Assembly: GCA_016203345.1 (NCBI GenBank)
Contig: JACQMZ010000032.1
Span: forward strand, 1 to 5,127
Reading direction: 5' to 3'
Length of the DNA: 5,127 nucleotides
Origin: Candidatus Woesearchaeota archaeon
GTDB taxonomy: Archaea > Nanobdellota > Nanobdellia > Woesearchaeales > ARS49
The position numbers were made by a program, and so were the translations under genes. Positions within the stretch are counted from its first letter, which is position 1. Each line of letters starts with the position of its first letter. Below the pieces are notes generated by a model. The model made no database searches. It saw nothing but the letters and a program-made list of their open reading frames with translations, and was not told the origin of the DNA. This document shows positions 1 through 3,381 of this stretch, in pieces.

Positions 1-51
1 GGACGGGACACCATCATGGTGGTTTTTGAGACGCTCAGAAATTTTCACTAA
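1..51 (+). CDS. Possible 3' end of an upstream gene (unrecognised)
   Basis: Frame 1 is open from the window edge to a TAA at 49-51 and would encode a 16-residue C-terminal tail (GRDTIMVVFETLRNFH). The other two forward frames also contain short open stretches here, so coding is not demonstrated. I do not recognise the protein. The tail is hydrophobic/charged like an ordinary globular C-terminus, which is all that supports it. Confidence 0.2.
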   Translation, partial: GRDTIMVVFETLRNFH

Positions 52-53
52 TT

Positions 54-61
54 GAATATAA
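54..61 (+). promoter_or_regulatory. Possible TATA-like element ahead of the CinA-like gene
   Basis: GAATATAA lies in an AT-rich stretch (about 36-78) between the upstream stop at 51 and the gene starting at 130. An archaeal transcript would start about 25 nt downstream, near 80-86, giving a short leader before the GTG at 130. The match to the archaeal TATA consensus is weaker than the one at 1871-1878, and no clear BRE is seen. Confidence 0.25.
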
Positions 62-129
62 CGAATGAAAATTTCTGACGTTCCCGAGTTCGCGCTCTGT
101 GCGCTCACTCAGGGAAATTCACATTCTGA

Positions 130-1002
130 GTGGATCGTTTATTTTCTGGAGCGAACAGTAGCGAGTTTTTTAAACTGTCACCTGCATACACGAGCATGCT
201 TGATCGACACACTACTCAGGCCTTGGGAGAATTCATTCGTGAGCGTGCCACGCAGGACTCTTGCGCGGCGTCAATGTTTCAAGAGCACGAGTTAGCAGTA
301 CAAGAACGATTTCAGACCGCACGCCGCACTGTACAATGGAGTGAAAGAATTCATGATGCTGAAGTCCTCTTGGCGGAATCGACAAAACCCGGCCGAACAC
401 CAGCGTATACTCCGGAAGGGCTTGCGGAAGAAATTCTTCGCAAACAAGTGGTGGAAACACATCATGCAGAGCACGTGGCAGAACTCCAGGGACTCGCCGC
501 AGTTCATGATGCAGTCATCAGATACAAAGTACAGAACAGCGGCCTCGCGGACATTCTCAAGCAAGAAGGAGCGCGAGGCAACAAGCTTGTTGTGGTGGAA
601 CTCTCTGCCCGCATATCTCCTGCTCTGACGTTTGCAGGATCATCCAACTACCTGACTGCAGTGCTCATTCCATATGGCCGCGAAGCCCGCATTGCGTTAG
701 GAGAAAATTTCGCTGAATCAAGTCAATTCGTTTCACAGTCCACTGCCATTGCCAGTGCTGAGAATGCATCCAGAAGATTCCAAACACGAAGAGTGCTTGC
801 CGAGACTTCAGCTGCTCCCCGACCAGAAATTGTGAAATCTGGCCGCAAGCCTGAAGTGTACGTGTGCACTCTTGTGAATGATGTCGCCCAGACTCCTGAC
901 GTCTCGCATCACGTGATTGATACGCTGTTCCGCGAAAAGTTTGATTGCGTCGTTCGCGAAATCATGTATTCCAGCTTAAAGAAACTGTACGGTGTCGCGT
1001 GA
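130..1002 (+). CDS. CinA/PncC-like C-terminal domain protein with helical N-terminus
   Basis: A 290-residue protein. Residues 1-120 are charged, mostly helix-forming and unrecognised. From about residue 121 the pattern resembles the CinA C-terminal (PncC, nicotinamide-nucleotide amidase) fold: a VVVEL strand (154-158), LTFAGSS (166-172) in place of the usual LTxVPGSS, VLIPYGREARIALG (178-191) in place of VxYSxxxKxxLLG, and VSQSTAIASAENASRRF (201-217) in place of VSxExAxxMAxGxR. The segment normally holding the ES(C/T)GG catalytic loop is shorter here (ELSARISPA) and has no TGG, so amidase activity is doubtful. The start is uncertain: GTG at 130 directly follows an in-frame TGA at 127-129 and has only a weak, distant AGGGA (111-115); ATG at 196 (residue 23) is the alternative. 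The 3' end overlaps the next gene by a GTGA, implying translational coupling with the NMNAT-like protein and a possible shared role in NAD metabolism. That the gene is real is likely; the CinA-like assignment is by motif recognition only. Confidence 0.6.
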   Translation: MDRLFSGANSSEFFKLSPAYTSMLDRHTTQALGEFIRERATQDSCAASMFQEHELAVQERFQTARRTVQWSERIHDAEVLLAESTKPGRTPAYTPEGLAEEILRKQVVETHHAEHVAELQGLAAVHDAVIRYKVQNSGLADILKQEGARGNKLVVVELSARISPALTFAGSSNYLTAVLIPYGREARIALGENFAESSQFVSQSTAIASAENASRRFQTRRVLAETSAAPRPEIVKSGRKPEVYVCTLVNDVAQTPDVSHHVIDTLFREKFDCVVREIMYSSLKKLYGVA

Positions 1003-1844
1003 ATGTTTCTCGCTATGAATTGGAGCGCTTACTGCGACTGCGGCAGGCGCATGATTCATGCCAGAGAACTGAGCCAGTTCTGAAAGTGACGACGGAACCA
1101 CTGCGATCGAAGGATGGTGTAGACAGCGTCTGTGTTGCATTTGGCTCGTTTGATCCTCCCACGATGGCACACGTGGCAATTATGCAACGCGCGCGTGAGG
1201 CACTTCACACAGAAGAAATTCTTGCCATCGAATCAACACGGCACGTGGACAAGAAAGTAGACGTGCGTCAACATTCAACCCTGTATGACCGCGCCTATAT
1301 GATGGAGGCATGCGCAGAAACGGTGACAAACCTTGCGGTGGCAATGACAAATGTTGGGTTGTTCGTTGATCTCCTACCACAAGTAAATGCAGTGTACAAG
1401 CACGCAGATGTATCTTTTGTGATGGGAGTAGACGTGCTTGAAAAGCTCGCAGATACCAAATATTACACATCTGCGGATGAGCGCGACTCTGCGCTAAAAT
1501 TATTGTGCACTCACAGAATAGCGGTAAGCGACAGGGACGTCGGCACGGTGGAAACTGTGAATGACGTGGTAGCACGTGTGCCAGCACTCCAACCACACGC
1601 AGACTCTTTTGTCCGCGTTGAACAACCACGTTCTCTTCTCGGACTTAGCGCGACAACCGTGCGTTCCAATCGTCGACAAGGACTGTCCATCGCTGATATG
1701 GTTCCACCTGCAGTCGCTGACATTGTACAAAGGTGGGCGTTGTATGAGGATAATGACAGATATGCACGATTTGTTGCTGTTCGCGAAGAATATGCCACGA
1801 GCAAAAACGTGCACGACCTCGCCGCGCAGATACAGGCAATCTGA
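999..1844 (+). CDS. NadD/NMNAT-like nicotinate (nicotinamide) nucleotide adenylyltransferase family protein
   Basis: A 281-residue member of the HxGH nucleotidylyltransferase superfamily, which transfers AMP from ATP to a mononucleotide; in NadD/NMNAT this makes NaAD or NAD. Visible motifs: GSFDPPTMAH (residues 49-58), the ATP-binding loop with the first His replaced by Thr, as also seen in CoaD and eukaryotic NMNATs; HVDKK (82-86) and YDRAYMM (96-102), typical of the substrate region; VMGVDVLEKL (141-150), the GxD element; and LSATTVR (216-222) followed by MVPPAVADIVQRWALY, which closely matches the SSTxIR ... VPxxVxxYIxxxxLY end of NadD. About 48 residues precede the Rossmann core, longer than usual. 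GTG at 999 was chosen because it overlaps the upstream TGA (1000-1002); an in-frame TTG at 945 would add 18 residues. The preference for NMN or NaMN cannot be read from sequence. The CinA-like neighbour supports pyridine nucleotide metabolism. Confidence 0.75.
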   Translation: MNVSRYELERLLRLRQAHDSCQRTEPVLKVTTEPLRSKDGVDSVCVAFGSFDPPTMAHVAIMQRAREALHTEEILAIESTRHVDKKVDVRQHSTLYDRAYMMEACAETVTNLAVAMTNVGLFVDLLPQVNAVYKHADVSFVMGVDVLEKLADTKYYTSADERDSALKLLCTHRIAVSDRDVGTVETVNDVVARVPALQPHADSFVRVEQPRSLLGLSATTVRSNRRQGLSIADMVPPAVADIVQRWALYEDNDRYARFVAVREEYATSKNVHDLAAQIQAI

Positions 1845-1870
1845 TTACCGAAGCACGGGTGCAAGAAAGG

Positions 1871-1878
1871 TTTATAAA
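1871..1878 (+). promoter_or_regulatory. Archaeal TATA box for the rpl7ae operon
   Basis: TTTATAAA is an excellent archaeal TATA box, preceded by purine-rich GCAAGAAAGG (1861-1870), which is compatible with a BRE. It lies 27-34 nt after the stop of the NMNAT-like gene. With the usual spacing of about 25 nt, transcription would begin around 1899-1903, exactly at the 5' arm of the leader hairpin. The box sits in a perfect 14-bp palindrome, AGGTTTATAAACCT (1868-1881). Confidence 0.75.
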
Positions 1879-1898
1879 CCTCTCACTAATCCTTGACG

Positions 1899-1955
1899 CA
1901 TCCGATGACCTGATGACGGCAGAAGCCTGAACGAGGAAAGCTTTTTCGGATGGAG
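1899..1955 (+). promoter_or_regulatory. Structured leader of rpl7ae: hairpin with kink-turn-like GA motifs abutting the SD (candidate L7Ae autoregulatory site)
   Basis: CATCCGA (1899-1905) is perfectly complementary to TCGGATG (1946-1952), giving a 7-bp outer stem. Inside it, CCT (1909-1911) can pair with AGG (1934-1936) and GGC (1918-1920) with GCC (1925-1927, AGAA loop). The internal loop carries TGATGA (1911-1916), like box C, and CTGA (1927-1930), like box D. Two registers of tandem sheared G-A pairs are possible: 1912/1913 with 1929/1930 (box C/D type), or 1915/1916 with 1929/1930 next to the GGC/GCC stem. The flanking C-stem is weak in either register, so a canonical K-turn is not proven. 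The last base of the outer stem is the first G of the SD GGAG (1952-1955), so folding would hinder ribosome loading. L7Ae binds K-turns and K-loops, and L7Ae autoregulation through its own mRNA leader is known in other archaea; its operation here is inference. Confidence 0.5.
1952..1955 (+). promoter_or_regulatory. Shine-Dalgarno GGAG of rpl7ae
   Basis: GGAG lies 7 nt before the ATG at 1963 and is preceded directly by the 3' arm of the leader hairpin, sharing G1952 with it. This position makes the site a plausible target of structure-dependent translational control. Confidence 0.65.
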
Positions 1956-1962
1956 AATTATC

Positions 1963-2301
1963 ATGGCAGCAAAGGACATTACTGGAAAAGTGCTTGAAGC
2001 TATCGAAGTCGCCCGCAGTACAGGCGGCAGTCTCAAGAAAGGAACAAATGAAGTAACAAAAAGCATCGAGCGCCAAACCGCAAAGCTCGTCGCGTACGCC
2101 GCAGACGTGCAGCCAAAAGAAATCGTCATGCACCTGCCACTGCTCGCAAAAGAGAAAGGCGTGCCGTGCGTTGAAGTCAAAAGCCGCGAAGAACTCGGCA
2201 ACGCCGCAGGCATAACCGTATCAACAGCAGCTGTCGCCATCATCGCAGAAGGCGACGCGAAAGCAATTGTCAAAGAAATCAAAGACGAACTCGGAGCATA
2301 A
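1963..2301 (+). CDS. rpl7ae: Ribosomal protein L7Ae (eL8; K-turn binding protein)
   Basis: 112 residues, close to full family length (about 120). In archaea L7Ae is a 50S ribosomal protein and also the K-turn binding core of box C/D and H/ACA RNPs and RNase P. The diagnostic RNA-binding signature KKGTNEVTK is at residues 25-33, followed by the strand-helix core AKLVAYAADVQPKEIVMHLP, the segment KEKGVPCVEV, and ELGNAAGITVSTAAVAI near the C-terminus, which corresponds to the loop reading the kinked RNA. The ATG at 1963 has an SD (GGAG) at good spacing. It is the first gene of the operon, with its own TATA box and a structured leader that may be its binding site. The stop is 2 nt from the next start. 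Confidence 0.97.
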   Translation: MAAKDITGKVLEAIEVARSTGGSLKKGTNEVTKSIERQTAKLVAYAADVQPKEIVMHLPLLAKEKGVPCVEVKSREELGNAAGITVSTAAVAIIAEGDAKAIVKEIKDELGA

Positions 2302-2303
2302 TC

Positions 2304-2621
2304 ATGCCAGAAGCAAAACCCGCACCGCGCAGGCCGGTCATGAAGCGCGAAAAAAGAGAAGGAGAATCCACCGCGCCACAGGCAACAGGCACAGTCAGGT
2401 TCTCGCCGGCAACCCCTGCACGCGTTGAAGAAATCATCGGCCGCACAGGCGCACGAGGAGAAGCAGTCCAAGTCAGGTGCCGCGTGCTTGACGGACGAGA
2501 CAAGGACAAAGTACTCCGCAGAAACGTCAAAGGACCAATCCAGAAAGATGACATACTCATGCTCAGAGAAACAGAATTCGAGGCACGACCCCTGAACAAA
2601 GCAGGTCGCGGAATGACATGA
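2304..2621 (+). CDS. rps28e: Ribosomal protein S28e (eS28) with N-terminal extension
   Basis: 105 residues; the family core is about 65-70. The core runs from about residue 40: ARVEEIIGRTGARGEAVQVR, then CRVLDGRDKDKVLRRNVKGP, then DDILMLRETEFEARPL, matching the compact OB-like S28e fold of the 30S subunit and its hallmark LRETE-x-EAR end. The first ~38 residues are an extra, basic, Pro/Arg/Lys-rich and probably disordered tail. The ATG at 2304 is favoured because GGAG (2293-2296, inside the end of rpl7ae) is correctly placed; an internal ATG at 2340 would still leave a long tail. The stop codon overlaps the L24e start as ATGA (2618-2621), so the two are probably translationally coupled. Confidence 0.95.
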   Translation: MPEAKPAPRRPVMKREKREGESTAPQATGTVRFSPATPARVEEIIGRTGARGEAVQVRCRVLDGRDKDKVLRRNVKGPIQKDDILMLRETEFEARPLNKAGRGMT

Positions 2622-2809
2622 CACGCTGCTCGTTCTGCAGGAAAGCCATCGAGCAGGGCACAGGCACCATGCTTGTTAAAAACGACGGCAAGATCCTCTT
2701 CTTCTGCTCGTCAAAATGCGACAAGAACCTGAACAAGCTGGGACGCGAGCCACGCCACACCCGGTGGACAGGCGCGTACGCCAAAGAAAAGCAGGAGTCC
2801 AAAAAATGA
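2618..2809 (+). CDS. rpl24e: Ribosomal protein L24e (eL24), zinc-binding
   Basis: 63 residues, normal for archaeal L24e. A four-Cys zinc site is present: C4 and C7 (CSFC), C30 and C34 (CSSKC). The GTGTMLVKNDGKILFFCSSKC stretch and the basic C-terminal RHTRWTGAYAKEK, which contacts rRNA, are characteristic. It is a 50S subunit protein. The start overlaps the rps28e stop (ATGA) and the stop overlaps the ndk start (ATGA at 2806-2809). No strong SD is visible at a good distance, in keeping with coupling to upstream translation. Confidence 0.95.
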   Translation: MTRCSFCRKAIEQGTGTMLVKNDGKILFFCSSKCDKNLNKLGREPRHTRWTGAYAKEKQESKK

Positions 2810-3378
2810 TTGAGCGCACGCTCATCCTCATCAAGCCAGACGCAGTCCAGCGCGGAATCGCCGGAGAAATCCTTGCACGATTCGAGCGCACGGGCCTTAA
2901 AATTGTCGGCATCAAAATGGTCAAAGCAAGCCAGGAACTCGCAAAAAAACACTACACTGACGCACTCATACCAATCGTTGGCAACAAAACAAAAAAAGAC
3001 TGGGATGCCGCAGGAATAAAACACACAGAAACGCCAGAACAAATCGGCACCATGATCGTGAACAGCATCAGGCAAATGCTGACCAACCACCCAGTCATCG
3101 CGCTGTGCCTTGAAGGCATCCAAGCAGTGGAAAACGTGCGAAAAATAGTCGGGTCCACTGGATGCAAAGACGCCCTTCCAGGCACAATCAGAGGAGATTA
3201 CGGCCACGTCAGCCTCGGCTACGCGAGCATAAAAAAACGGGGCATTGCCAACCTCATCCACGCATCAGGCAACCCGCAAGAAGCACAACAGGAAATCACG
3301 CTCTGGTTTGCCCCGCACGAACTACAAACATACAAATCAGCACATGACGAACACATCCTCCACTTAAATGACTGGTGA
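2806..3378 (+). CDS. ndk: Nucleoside diphosphate kinase (long form)
   Basis: 190 residues. Transfers the gamma phosphate between NTPs and NDPs through a phospho-histidine. Family residues are in place: K10 in LIKPDAVQRG, Y50, R112, T118, R129 in PGTIRGDYG, N149 and the catalytic H152 in NLIHAS, with S154. The usual length is 140-155; the excess is a segment of about 25 residues after HYTD (roughly 53-80, NKTKKDWDAAGIKHTETPEQ region), a few residues between GDYG and NLIHAS (about 134-147), and a slightly longer C-terminal tail. The ATG at 2806 is chosen because it starts the conserved N-terminal strand, has AGGAG at 2793-2797 and overlaps the L24e stop. Its place after L7Ae-S28e-L24e is a conserved archaeal arrangement. 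EF-2 begins 3 nt after the stop, so it supplies NTPs next to a major GTP consumer's gene. Confidence 0.95.
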   Translation: MIERTLILIKPDAVQRGIAGEILARFERTGLKIVGIKMVKASQELAKKHYTDALIPIVGNKTKKDWDAAGIKHTETPEQIGTMIVNSIRQMLTNHPVIALCLEGIQAVENVRKIVGSTGCKDALPGTIRGDYGHVSLGYASIKKRGIANLIHASGNPQEAQQEITLWFAPHELQTYKSAHDEHILHLNDW

Positions 3379-3381
3379 AAC

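Noticed and set aside
11..23. Small palindrome CACCATCATGGTG
   Set aside because: The arms are separated by a single base, so no RNA hairpin can form, and it may lie within the end of an upstream coding region.
65..295. 76-codon + strand frame starting ATG 65
   Set aside because: No SD, composition unlike its neighbours (Cys/Arg-rich end), and it runs across the CinA-like gene, whose frame is coding at least from 196. A frameshifted N-terminus cannot be fully excluded but nothing supports it.
945..998. Upstream TTG start for the NMNAT-like gene
   Set aside because: It would create a 58-nt overlap; GTG at 999 gives the short GTGA overlap common in this window and no recognisable domain is lost.
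1903..1933. Independent box C/D guide RNA gene
   Set aside because: Only one C-like and one D-like box are present, without a C'/D' pair, and the element lies within the predicted L7Ae leader; a cis-acting K-turn explains it better.
1940..1952. Oligo-T (1942-1946) as a transcription terminator
   Set aside because: Only five T residues, located between the promoter and its first gene; a terminator there would shut the operon. Attenuation is conceivable but unsupported.
1872..2624. Long minus-strand open frame opposite the ribosomal genes
   Set aside because: Antisense shadow of rpl7ae and rps28e; Ser/Cys/Phe-rich translation with no family resemblance.
2716..2805. N-terminal extension of ndk by 30 residues
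   Set aside because: It lies inside rpl24e in another frame; the conserved Ndk N-terminus begins at the ATG at 2806 with a good SD.
2563..3261. Long minus-strand open frame opposite rpl24e and ndk
   Set aside because: Antisense shadow; the + strand proteins are unmistakable.
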